64,000 nt of DNA. Origin: Cocos nucifera (lineage: Eukaryota; Streptophyta; Magnoliopsida; Arecales; Arecaceae). Shown here piece after piece: positions 26,101 to 38,200 of the stretch. A program made the position numbers and the translations under genes. The number at the start of each line of letters is the position of its first letter. Positions within the stretch are counted from its first letter, which is position 1. The DNA lies in contig QRFJ01000021.1 in assembly GCA_006176705.1 (NCBI GenBank), positions 1,349,308 to 1,413,307 of the forward strand, in the 5' to 3' direction. The notes below the pieces were generated by a model. That model had not been told where the DNA came from. It ran no database searches and was given only the letters and a program-made list of their open reading frames with translations.

Positions 26101-29100
26101 ATTATAAGTTTATATATCTTATTTAGTATAAATTAGTGTTATAAATTGATAATAGTAATATTTTTTTCAAAGGATAGTTTAGTAAAAATGTCATATAAAT
26201 ATCATCTATCTTTCCTTTCATTCCTCCTATACCAAACAAAGGAGGGAATCACTTCTATCCATCCTTCCATGTTTCACTAAACATATAAAAAGATGGATGG
26301 AAAATCCATCCATCCTCTCCCTCATCCATCTCTTCCATCCTTCTTATATCCATCCTCTCCCTCATCCATCTCTTCCATCCATCCTTCCTCCTCTATCCAT
26401 CCTTCGTACCAAACAAAGGGTTAGAGTTGAAATAATAGCTGTAGCATATGTTGCTACAGGCTTGAACCCAGCCCTTACAACACAGCAGCTGGTATGGGTT
26501 GGTATTGCAATACTCTAGTTACTCTACTAGTGTTAAGCCATGCAATATCTTTGTATTTATTGGGTTATGTCTGGTTGAGATATTACAGGCCTAAGAATTG
26601 TTTTATAGCATGTATCTCGAGGTGCCCTAAAACTGGTGCAAACCTGGAGATTTTGGTTGACATGGAAAACTTTGCATCTGATTGGTGTGACCTTTCTAGC
26701 ATTAAAACTTCTAGGTTTACTATTGTGATACAGAAAGTGTTTTTAGTACTTGCATTTGAGTCATATCTTAAATCTCTTCTATATTTGAGCATTGCTTGAT
26801 AATGTAATGACTGGCGAGATGTCTTTCACACAAGAACTTTCAAACGATAATTATTACCAGTACCACAAATGATGCAATTTTCTCTCAGCTGACTGCCACT
26901 TGTAAATGTTTTCGGTACAATGTTCAGGGACCAGCTAACAACTCATGGAGAACTTCTCAGGTTCAGTCAAGCCAGATGCAAGGTCTCCCCTCGATGTTTT
27001 CAAAGGTAAAATTACAATTTTCGACTATGGTACACATAGCTTGAACTACTTTGAACTCTTACAGCTACTTGAGTGTTGTCATTAATTAAGTTTGAGTTTA
27101 TTGAGGAAATTTCTCACTGGTTTCTTTAACTCTTCTTTTCAGCAAGTCTAAAGTAAACGGCATGCCAAATATGGACTTTGGAAGAGGTAGGCCATCTAGT
27201 TTCTTCTCTTTCCCTCCTAACCAAAAAAAGTTCTTTATGTTGCAATTTCACATTCCCCTTCTGTTGCTTCATCTTATTTGATGCCCTTGAACAGCGAGGC
27301 CTTCATCCACACCTGCATCAGTGGAGTCTATACCGGCACCACACACAAAGCCATTTATGGAGGTATATAATTCCATCCTCCTGTCAATGCCTTCATGACT
27401 CGAAAAGATGAATAAAGACAACATCAATCTTAGCGCTATAATTGCTCGCCTGAAAGGAAGTGATGTTTGTGTTTTTTGAATGCTGCAATCTTTCCCATTT
27501 GTCCTGCATACATGCTTTGATAGGTGACTCATTATAGTGCTTCATCAGAAAACTGTCCATTAGAATCTTTATATGCTGTCTGAGTGCAGGGCCCACTTTC
27601 TTCAAACATTTTTTTCCATGTGACCCTTATGGGAAATTTGAATGGTATAATTTTTTTCTTATTCCTTGCACATGTTTCACATTGCTTCTAATCTTTTCAT
27701 TTGAATTTGTGAATTGTGACACTGAATGCCAACTGTTTTATCTTCTTTAATGGGATCTCAAGTTAACATTTGCTTAAAAAGAAGCTACAAAGTTAAATCA
27801 CATAAAGAGGATGGATGCTCAATTAAGGTTATAGCTGTGATGGTCATGAAATTATATGGTGCTTTTTAAAGTCGACCTCATTGCTGAGGTTCACTTTTGT
27901 TAGTATATGAATAATGCTTGTATAACATGTAAATGGATGAGCAATTATTTTGGATATTTCTATCTGATCTCTGACTATTTGAAACCCTGATATAGGCATT
28001 CCCAAATTGGATCTCCAAGTCAATAATGGAAAACCATATTTCATACTTCCTGAATTTTCTCTGTTCATGATTTTTTGGAAAATTGTAATTAATTCCAGCA
28101 CCTACCATTCAACTTTGAGTTCCTTTGATGTCTAGACTAGAAGTAACTTGACTGGCATTTCTAAAAAATAGAACTTAATTGGCTGCTGAAATTACAGAAA
28201 CAGCAATCATATTTTTGCGACCCTCAGATTTCTTTTGCCCCTGGAGTTGATTTCCAGAGTTGCAATTTGAAATATGAATTGGGCCTCTTACTGGAATTCT
28301 AGCTCGAAGCTAAGGAGGAATCTGCTCTACAGCATAAATTTCTTGTTGTCTCACTATCTTGAAATTTCAGTGAAGAGAAAAACTTAAAACTTAATTAAAA
28401 TTTATGCATATTTTATACACAAGTAGAAGAAAAGTTCTTTGACACTAATCCTACCTAAAATAGGAATTTAAAGTAATTATGAGATAAATGAAAAAAAAAT
28501 AATCTAGAAATTTTCAGTTAAAATAATGTATTTTATGTACCACTTCCAGGTTCTAAATGGAGGGAATCTCCTGTCAATATTAGCCTGTTAAATACCAGTC
28601 CTCTGAGAATGAACCACATATCATGATTAAATTGTCAAATGAGAGTCCTGAAGTAGTAAATATACTAATTGTTGGTTTTTATCAATTTTTCCTTTCAAGC
28701 AATGAACATAAAATGATGCAATCTTTGGAAAGAAACATGCTTTCTCCTTTTATTACAGTCCTCTGTTGGATGTGCCATCGATCGTGTGATATTGAATCTT
28801 AGTTCTCCATTTATGCAGGCCTAGAGCTTGAAATATATTGATGTATGTCTCTTATTCTTGCTGCCTTCCGATTAATATTCATATCCATTCAGCATATATG
28901 GTTGGCCAATTTAGCAAACCGTACCTCCATTTTTAGGGATGCTGAATCATTATCTAACCTGCTTTTGAGTTCTTTTTTTTTTTTTTCAAGAAATGAAATA
29001 TAACCAATTAAAGATCCAGACCAACTTATGGAGTTACATGGATTCCATTCATACACGCGCGCACGCATACACACCTATCTTACGAAGTTATGTGGACCCT

Positions 29101-30455
29101 ATACATGTACAAATATGAATCAGAGCTTTTGTCCTCTGCCATATCTCTGTTTATTTTAATTTATTTATTTATCTTTTTGGGCATGGAGATTGGAGGGGCA
29201 TTTAAGTATATTATTTTGCATATATTTATCCTGTTCACTTTAATGGTTACACACAACAGTTGATATTATCTGCTGACTAGAACAAAAACTTCTTACCTTA
29301 CTAATTATTTGGGAATTGAAATTGCTTTAATAAGTTTCAATATATTCTCCTGATCACGGGTATTGCTCAGAGAAAGAGGGTTTTTGGGGTGGGGGGATGG
29401 GCTTTGACCTCCTGGAATCAAACTTGACTGTTAATTCCACTAGTTTTCTGCACTGGATTATGGTTTACCTTTATTACAAAATAATTTTAATCCATTTGAC
29501 CTTTTATTCTAATGTCCAGGATATCAATGACATGCATCCGAGTCCTGATCAACCACCAGCAAAACCTGTTTCAGCTTCTACACCAAAGGTTTGTGCAAAA
29601 CCTTTTGTGCTTCTAATTATCTATGATAATTACCTTATCTGTTAAAATATTATCATGCAGCTTTTCATTTTAATACCCTTGGTCATTTTCTTGATATGCA
29701 ATCATTTATCCTTGTTTGAATTAGCTATTATTTGTATGATTAAGTACACTTTATGAGGATTTTCGAGCATTAGGCGTATTTTTTTCTATCCTAAGAAAAT
29801 GAAAGAAAATCGCCACCTTTAGTTTCTTTGACATAATTACCTTTTCTAATTTTGTAGTCATGTTTGCGTATGCGCATGTTTGTGCATCTCTTCTTACATC
29901 GTAGCTTTTGAGCATTGTTGTTTATGTGATTATATCAAACAGCCATATTGGGAGGTGCGTCAGCAACCTCAGCAAAAGCCCAGCTATGAGCTCCGATCCC
30001 AATCAAGCGATGAAGGTTTGAGTTCTGAAGCACAAGAGAGCATCGACCCCTCCTTTCAGATGAATGAGAAAACTCATGAGACTTCAGAGCCTTGGTGGAG
30101 GAGGAAGACTTCAAAAATAACTGAAACAATGCCCAAAATGGAGGAAACAAAGCTGTTCCCTTATGGAATTGGAGCCAGTGAAGGTCCGAGCCTGCGGAGA
30201 TGGGTCCCACCTCAGCCACCAGCGGTTGCTATGCCAGAAGCTGCTGCTGCCATCCGACACCCAAAACCATCAGCTCAAAAGCCGCAGTCAGGGGACGAGC
30301 AGTCGGTGGCGAGCTCTGATGATGGAGAAGAGAGGGGGGTCAAAGCACCTGACTCTGCTGTTCAGGTGGACACCTCCACTTCCAGTGTCAGTGTCAGGGA
30401 AACGAAGCAGACTGAAATGCAAGAAGAACGGGCAGATGGTATCGAAGTAAACTGA
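20136..30455 (+). CDS. PEX14: PEX14 peroxisomal membrane docking protein, with suspect middle exons
   Basis: PEX14 is the peroxisomal membrane partner of PEX13 and docks cargo-loaded PEX5 for matrix protein import. Exons seen: 20136-20193, 21351-21595, 21756-21804, ~23086-23286, 23728-23919, 24075-24233, 26928-27005, 27147-27186, 27295-27362, 29520-29588 and 29943-30455. Exon 2 holds the Pex14 N-terminal domain (IREDQVQNAVKFLSHPRV, RRSFLERKGLTKEEIDEAF). Exon 4 holds the membrane segment GLLAASGAGTAVLF, and exon 6 a coiled-coil stretch (MQVKEMKSMGDAIRKLE). The last exon ends with the plant-conserved RRWVPPQPPAVAMPEA region. Exons 4, 5 and 7 need several single-base shifts to stay in frame. I could not find the short exon for the conserved MxxMxQRGExP motif expected before DINDMHP. 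Either the copy is damaged or the sequence has local errors. Confidence 0.85.
22634..22705. repeat. Perfect 36-bp tandem duplication in a PEX14 intron
   Basis: A 36-bp unit beginning TTGAATAATTTGAAGGGGCA is repeated twice back to back with no difference. This indicates a very recent duplication or an assembly stutter, and it lies just before the exons with frameshifts. Confidence 0.85.
25486..26420. mobile_element. PIF/Harbinger-type non-autonomous element in a PEX14 intron
   Basis: The 935-bp insert begins CCTTGTGTTTGGT and ends ACCAAACAAAGGG (13-bp inverted repeats with two mismatches). It is flanked on both sides by TTA (25483-25485 and 26421-26423), the usual target of Tourist/PIF elements. 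The interior is very AT-rich, with GATGGATG/CATCCATC-rich inverted arms and a 43-bp C/T-rich repeat near 26310-26395. No transposase is visible. Confidence 0.8.
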
Positions 30456-33400
30456 TAGCTCAAAATAAGAATTTCAAATACTTTACACTGTTGAGTGATA
30501 CTCTTTTTAAGGGGAATGATGGGGTAGCCAATAATAATAGTTCTTGCCCCTTGTTTATTATGCATCATTGAGCCGATGCATACTTCATAATGTATTTTCT
30601 TTTGAACTACCTTCAGAGGTTTATATAAGAGAAGGGAGAAAATGGTCTATTTGTCGGTTTTGATGCTTACATTGTCATATTTCATGGAAATCACAGGATT
30701 CAACCAAGGAAATCTGAGGGACACTAGCTGTTGGTTTGCCTCCTTCATTGTGCAAGCCTTTAATCGATGTCAGGGTTATAAGATGAACAAGCCGGTTGAT
30801 CCATCCTCGGACTGCCTGGGAACTGCAAGGATGTCTTCTGACAGAAAGAAAAAAAAAAAAAAGAAAAAAAAAGAGAAAAAAAAGAGGAAAACTAAAAGCC
30901 ATGTTTAAGTTGTTAGTGGTGAAGATACTTACGAATGGTAAACTCGTGCAATTTGTCTATAAAAAGTTGTTCTTGCAAATTTTCTATGAAGCTTGGCATG
31001 CCTGAGGTACATTGACATGATGATGGATGGCAGTTGTACAAAGTGTTTTTGAATAGATCTTTCAAGAATAGTTGTTGTTCAGAATGGTGAGGAGAAGAGT
31101 ATCGGTACTGTTTGATTATTTGCAAGCACTTATAGCGATCAATTATAAATGGTCTGGTTAACTTTCCCAGCTGTGGGGTTTGAAGTGATGCATGTTATTT
31201 GATATGTAGTGGAAATTTGACAGCCTCTGTTTGCAAGCGCGAAGGTGGAAGAACGCCTTAGCACTTGGTCAGTAATTAGCTCCGAAGCCAATGATGTAGG
31301 GCCTGAGAAATAGATGGCTTTAATTCTCTTTTCTCTGCTATTATTTGTCATTGTTTAATGACTACTTATTTGTGGGATGTTCCGTATCTCTTGACAAATC
31401 TACAAGAAAGTAAACTATGGTGGCGAGAATTTTTTTTGCCCATATTGTTACGTAAACGTTACATGAATAAACAATCACAGCAACGGATCAAAAGACTCAT
31501 CAAACAAAAGTCATAGTAAGTATTAGTAAAAGCCTTGTTAGATTATCAATGCAAAACTCCAAACTAACAGTCGTACGAGCTAAACTTGGCGATGACTCTT
31601 GGACGCATCTTCCAGATGATCGCTGAAGAATAGCTTCTAATTTTTCAAAAGCATGGAAGCAGAAAATTCAAGTCCATAAAACGTGCCTCCAGGTCATCCT
31701 GAAAATATAAAATGGAAGGGTCACGATTTTTTCCTTTCTAATTTATAAGTTATAGGAACATGAACATGATACCTAACTAGATAGATGGAAAATAATTATA
31801 TAACTATGTGTAGGGATTTCCATGTTATGTGGCAATAGGATACGGGGTGACTTTTTGCCACCCTCCACTAAGACCTTGAAGCCTCGAAGTCTCACCGAAG
31901 TGCCGGGCAACTTTGGATTAGCCCCCACTAGTAGCAGAGCTTTCGTGGAGCGGCAACTCGGTCAATATCCTATTATTCTATGGCATGCTCGTTATAGAAT
32001 ATTTTCCAAGAGAGTATAGTCTTCATGTAATTAACGATATCATGTTGGAATCCAACATGTTGTCTCCCCTCCCATAAGAGTAAGTCTTCATGCATTCTAA
32101 TGGGAACGTTTCGGTGGCATCTCAGGGAGGGCATAACCATGCTATTGGAATAGTTTGCTTAAAATTTGCTTCATATTTCATCTATTTATTGCTTTTTTTT
32201 TTTTGGTTGTCTTAATGTAGGCTTGATAAGTGACCTTTGCTTAGTAAAATGGTAATTGGCCCTTCTAGCACCATGACTTGTCACAAATTGTTTTCCCAAT
32301 ATGTTAATTAGCCTCACTGCAACATGGAACTTGAAGGCAGTGGCAACATAGCACCAGATCAGACGCACCCTTAAGCTAGCAGTACTACAATCAATCAATC
32401 TGTGGGATGCATAAAAGCAAGATTCTTCGTTTCGATATCAAATTCTATATCAATAAAATTTTACTATAATATCGATACATAATTTGATATGTTATGGTAG
32501 TATCGATGCACTCTAAAATGATATATCAGTAATAAGATCGGTACAGTATTAGCTATATCAATATGCTCGATATGAAACGATATGGCATTCCATGTGTAAG
32601 ATAATTTTAAAAAAAAATTGATCCAAGTATAGATAATATGTTTTCTAATGAAGCAGGCTGAGATGCCATGGAATAGGATACTCTGGGGTAAAGATGTCAC
32701 CATACCATCTTTGGGTGGCAATAAGTATGCTAGCGAAATTGCGCTCGGAATGTTAAAAGTTGAAGCGTCACTACCTTATCACATGCATTTACCGATGTAT
32801 CCTGAATCTAATACCTCAGACTCAACCAGGGCAAAAGTATTCTTTGGGCAAAAACTTTAGCAAAACATTAAAAAATCGGTCTTATCTCAGAAGGAGCTTG
32901 GATTGGACGTATAATAACTATACATCTTTAAATTTGTGTACGAGGGAAGAAATGTTAGAGGTGGAGAATATTTCAAACTTGATGGCTTTTGGGGAGAGAG
33001 AGAGAGAGAGAGACCTCTTCCGTCCTAACGTGAGGGTACTACCGTGACCTGTGGTTTGACGGTCTAAGCAATGACCATGAAGGCCACAAGGCTGCGTCCA
33101 AGATTGACACTTTAAGCACGGAACGGGGACCATCTCTTCATGCGTATCATGTGGTAATGCGATCCCTTCTATTTTCACCGCATATATTTATAGCCGTACA
33201 TACCATCGATCATAATTATTTGTTCATATAAATCTTATTCATTAAGCGTCCATGTTCATTCATCGCTACAAACATGAGCCGCGGTGACCTGTGGCCACGT
33301 GAAGTATGGCATTTAGGATATAATTTCTCCTCTGATGTTGCTTCTTTGATTTGACTTCTATCATCTGGTTTAACCAAGGGGGTGAGATGATAGATGACTG

Positions 33401-35134
33401 GCAAGTGACCACACCTCGATATGTTAATAAGTCAGCCATAATGGTCGATGGTCTGAAATATAAAAACAGAGTGCTTAATTTTTTTTCTACTCCCTTGTGT
33501 GGAATATCTACAGCCACTCCACGGGTCTACAAGCTTAGGACGCACTTCACGTTTTAGTCACATTTTTTTTATTTTTATTTATTTATTTATTTTGCTTGAA
33601 AATTTGGGCTCGTGTTCCACGTCCACGGTTATCCTACTGTCCTAGCTGTACGATATGATGTTCATGTGCACGAGTAAAATTAAAAGGAAAAAGAAAAAGA
33701 AAAAGAAATAATGGATGGTGGTGCTCTTACTTGGTGGGTGCTTTTGTCCGGTTAGTGCGAGTCCGGGTCCCATCAGGCTGTGTTCCTGGCCGTCCAATTT
33801 GTCCCAGTTGTAAAGCTATGGGCTCACTCGTATCTCTACCAACTTTTTTCGTGCGAATGTTGGAGGAGGAGTGGCTGCAACGAATAATAAAATGTACTGT
33901 AATCTACAAGAGTATCGTTGAATCCAGAACTTATTGGGAATATAAGCGTGGCGTCGTGGTTCTTCTTTTTTTTTTTAAAAAAAAAAATTTCTCACTGCCC
34001 AATATATTAGTTGGAAGGATTGATTTGAATGATGAGTGATTTAACCAGAGGAAAACACAAAACATAGAAAAATCAAACTTCAGAGTTTGACTCTTGACAC
34101 CGGTTGATATGCATTGCATGTGGAAAAATGAACAGTCTAAGAAGTATTTTGACAAAAAAAAAAGATATACACAAATATATATTACTATCAGCTTGTCATA
34201 ATCTTTGATTAAAAAATAAAAAGCACATAACAATAAAAATATATATATATTTATCAAAAAAAATCATCATCAAAATTTTTCTATATAATTATCATGCCAA
34301 TTAAAGCAAACATATTTACCAGAAAAAAAAAAAATTTTCAAACTATTAATGTTTTTTTATATAGTTACTCATTTACTTTTGCATGCATTGCAAATGCCCA
34401 TCACCAATACATAAGGTAATCATCTGACTTAAAAGCATCCTAAAAAAATTAAGGTGTATTTGGTTTGTATTCAGTTCATATTTAAAATTAGAATGGATTA
34501 AAATAAAAACTAAAATAATCATATTTTTTAAAATATTTTTTTTATAATTAAAATTAAAATTAGAATGAGATTTGAATAATAAAGAAGAATCGAAATTAAA
34601 TTTTGAAAAATTAAGATATTTACATCCTGTGGTCCATCCAAACGAAAATGAGTTTTCTCTAACTAAATAATTGAAATGAGAATCACTCATCCCCATTTTT
34701 ATTTTCGGATTGAACTCTCTCCAGCAAAATATTTTCTTAGATGATTACATGTGAGGCATCACTTTTCCTAATTAATTTTAAAAATTAAAATCCCTTATCC
34801 CCAATCAACTTCCACAATAATTTTGGTCAGACGAAATCCATTTTGTGGAAAATGTTAAAAATCACAGTTTTGGTAATCAATAATCCCTCGTTACGCCAAT
34901 ATTGAATGTTAACCATATGACCAAAAATATAGGCAGGCATTTAATAATTAACTAATTTATACACGTTGCCGCCCAGTGGTATGATCCGGTATGCCAGTCC
35001 CCCCTCCATCCATGTGATTCCAGGATTCCGTCTTCGTCTTATCCCCCTCCACTTAAAAACTCCTCCCACTCCCATTTTTCCCTTACAAGAAATATATAGC
35101 TTCCCTCTCCCTCTCCCTCTCCCTCCCCCTCCCT

Positions 35135-35175
<41 letters not shown>

Positions 35176-35201
35176 GGTAATTGTGGAGTAGGAAGGCCGT
35201 G
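30456..35201. other. Intergenic region between PEX14 and DXR
   Basis: The first few hundred bases are the PEX14 3'UTR. An A-rich run lies at 30845-30890. At 32.41-32.60 kb there are many ATATCGATA-type words. At 34.45-34.70 kb a GTGTATTTGGTTTGTATTC stretch resembles a decayed Tourist-like element. No open frame here shows a recognisable domain. Confidence 0.5.
35090..35175 (+). promoter_or_regulatory. Core promoter and pyrimidine-rich leader of DXR
   Basis: A TATA-like AATATATAG lies at 35090-35098, about 105 bp before the DXR ATG. It is followed by a pure C/T tract of about 70 bp, (CCCTCT)n passing into (CT)n. TATA box plus pyrimidine patch is a common plant core-promoter layout. The CT run is also a microsatellite. 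Confidence 0.6.
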
Positions 35202-38200
35202 ATGGCGCTGAAACTTCCATTGCCCACGGAGATTGGAGGAATCTCATTCTTGGATTCAAGCAGAGGAACCTTCCAACAGCTCAAAGGTGAGATTTTTAAG
35301 GTTTTCTTCTTCCAAAGCGAGCGGTTTTGTTTTCTGTTTCATATCTTTTATAGTACAGGATTAGCTCAACTGCGGTTGTGCTATATTTTACTGCGGGTGG
35401 TTTATTGTGCGAATTTTTCTGTTGAATTTCGTTAGTAATCTGATTTCTTGGTGAGCAACTGTTTATATTTGGAATAATTCGTCGCTTTTCTTGTTGATTT
35501 ATGAGGATATTTTGTTGGATTATATGTTTACAGTGTAGAAGACAGTCTGTTTTCTAAGTTTATCAAAGTAAAATATGTTTGTTGTTCATGATTTGTCATG
35601 ATGGATGCATTGATCCACCTAAATTCTGATAGTTTCGAGTTACTAATTGGATTTACAATGATTAGCTCTGCAGAAAAGTTCCTCACAACTGTAATTCTCT
35701 CCATCGCAACTCAGTTTTGTGGGCTTTTCTTTTTTTTTTTTCTTTTTTTTTTGGAAATAACAATTTTTATTGCTTTGTTAGCCGAATAGTGCTTACTTCT
35801 TTGAAAAAAAAAAGATGCTAATGAACTGATAATTTTATTTTTAGCGGTTAGACGGCAGCATTTGCAAGAGTATGCGTTTCTTAAACACTTAAAAGAGAAA
35901 ATCAAGTATTTGATGGGTTTTCATGTGAGGTTTGAGCGATTTAAGTATATAAAATTGTCTTTTAGAAATCTTGGAGTTAAAGTCTATCCTTTGTTGTGTT
36001 TTCAGTGGGATTTCCTTTGAAAAGGAAGGAGAAGGCTATAGGTTCATCAAGGAGAACATGCTGCTCAATGCAGCAGGCTCCACCGCCGGCCTGGCCTGGC
36101 CGAGCTGTTGCAGAATCAAGCCGAAAGTCATGGGATGGTCCAAAGCCTATCTCAATTGTTGGATCTACTGGTTCGATCGGAACTCAGGTATACAGCACAC
36201 AGTACAGATGCAGTACATTTTTATTTACCATATGGCACTTTGTTTTATGTTTATGCATATTCGACCAAATGAAGGTCTGAAAATTTGCATGAAGTGCTTG
36301 TACCACCAATTTGATATCTATTGTTTTGCCGGGGGGGACAAATATCGGTTCTCTCCTTCATTTTTTTAGTTTTATTCCAGTGTGTGAAGTTGTTTAGGAT
36401 CATGTCCTAGTGACGTCTGCTATTTATAATGGCCAACCCTCAAACTCATCAGACCAATATGGTAGCTGCAATTAAGAGCCTTAATGACTTTTCTGTGTAT
36501 CTTGCTCAAACTAGAGTCAGATATCCATTCTTTTTCTCTTCTATAAACTATGGTCATCAGATCCTGTTATATATTTTCTTCTGATTTTCTGTTATGTTTT
36601 CAGACACTGGACATAGTGGCTGAAAATCCAGATAAGTTTAGGGTGGTTGCACTTGCCGCTGGCTCTAACGTGATGCTCTTAGCTGATCAGGTATGCATGA
36701 AGTTACTCAAGTAAAGTTGCCAAAGGTGGTGACAAGCAAGGATATTTTGAGAACTACCAAGTTGTCTCGTGGGTCTTAACATCTGCTCTTCTTTTCTATT
36801 TTTTGAACAGGTTAAACAATTCAAACCTCAACTGGTTTCGGTAAGAAATGAGTCATTGGTTGGAGAACTAAAAGAAGCTTTGGCTGATGCAGAACACAAA
36901 CCTGAAATTATTCCTGGGGAGCAAGGTGTTATAGAGGTCAGCCATTTTTCTGCATCCCTCCAGTTTTTGTGATGGCATGATTTAATCAAGTAACATATTT
37001 GAACATGATTTTTCAGGTTGCTCGACACCCAGATGCTGTGACAGTAGTCACAGGAATAGTAGGATGTGCAGGCTTAAAGGTAAAGGCTCAAGCTTTCTGC
37101 TTAACTCTTGATAGTTTTTGTCTCAGACTGCAGTAAACTATATGTTTGATATGAAGGATTGTATTCTTGGTTTAGGTTTTGACATGGTAAATTTATTTCA
37201 AAATGGCATAGATGGTTGTATAGGAAAGAGTAATAGGAGGGAAGATTTTGGCATCAATCATTGCAGCAATATCGAGATATTGTGCTGTTGCTGTCTGGAT
37301 GGTAGTAATGAACTAAAAGTTATAGATGTTCATCATGGGCTTCTGTTAGTGGAGGCCTTTCCAAAACAATAGTTGATAGCTGCTACTTGTGTAACTATAG
37401 TTGCTAAATATGCTGAGAAAAATAATTAAAATGATAATGCGGCATTCTTGTTGTGACATCATTGGATTTACTATTTTGAGTCCTTTTTTTTTATATCTGA
37501 TGTTATGGTGGTCAAGATAATTGTGATTACGGAAAATATTGGTAATAATAGATAAACATCCGTTTACAATGAAATCCTCTTTTTTTTTTTTTTTTTTCAG
37601 CCTACTGTAGCTGCAATTGAGGCTGGAATTGACATAGCCTTGGCGAACAAAGAGACTCTTATTGCAGGTGGTCCTTTTGTGCTTCCTCTTGCACACAAGC
37701 ATAAAGTAAAAATACTTCCTGCTGATTCAGAACATTCTGCCATATTCCAGGTACCTAGGTTTGTTGCTGAAGGAGCTTTTCTAAGAAAATTCCAGATTGC
37801 AGTTCATTTCTCATTATGAAATGAAAATATTCTCTGCATGCTATTTCTGTTTGCCTGATCTCATGCTCATATAGAACTGTTTGTTCCTCAAGTTGGTTGA
37901 TGAAGAATGATGGTTAGAAAATGTTTGTCTATCTCCAGTGTATTCAAGGTTTGCCAGAGGGTGCACTTCGGCGCATAATTTTGACGGCATCTGGAGGAGC
38001 GTTCAGGTGCATTCAAGATCTAAGCTTTATCTACCATGTGTGCATCTTGATTTGGAGAGTAATAAGTAATCTGAAATTTTTGTTGCATAAATTCGTTGAA
38101 AGCTTAGATTTTTCAACAGCTCAGTTCTATCGAGTAAAGTTTTGTTTGAATTTATTTTTTAGCTTTTAATCAGTGTTCTTCCTTCAGAGACAAAAAGAGC

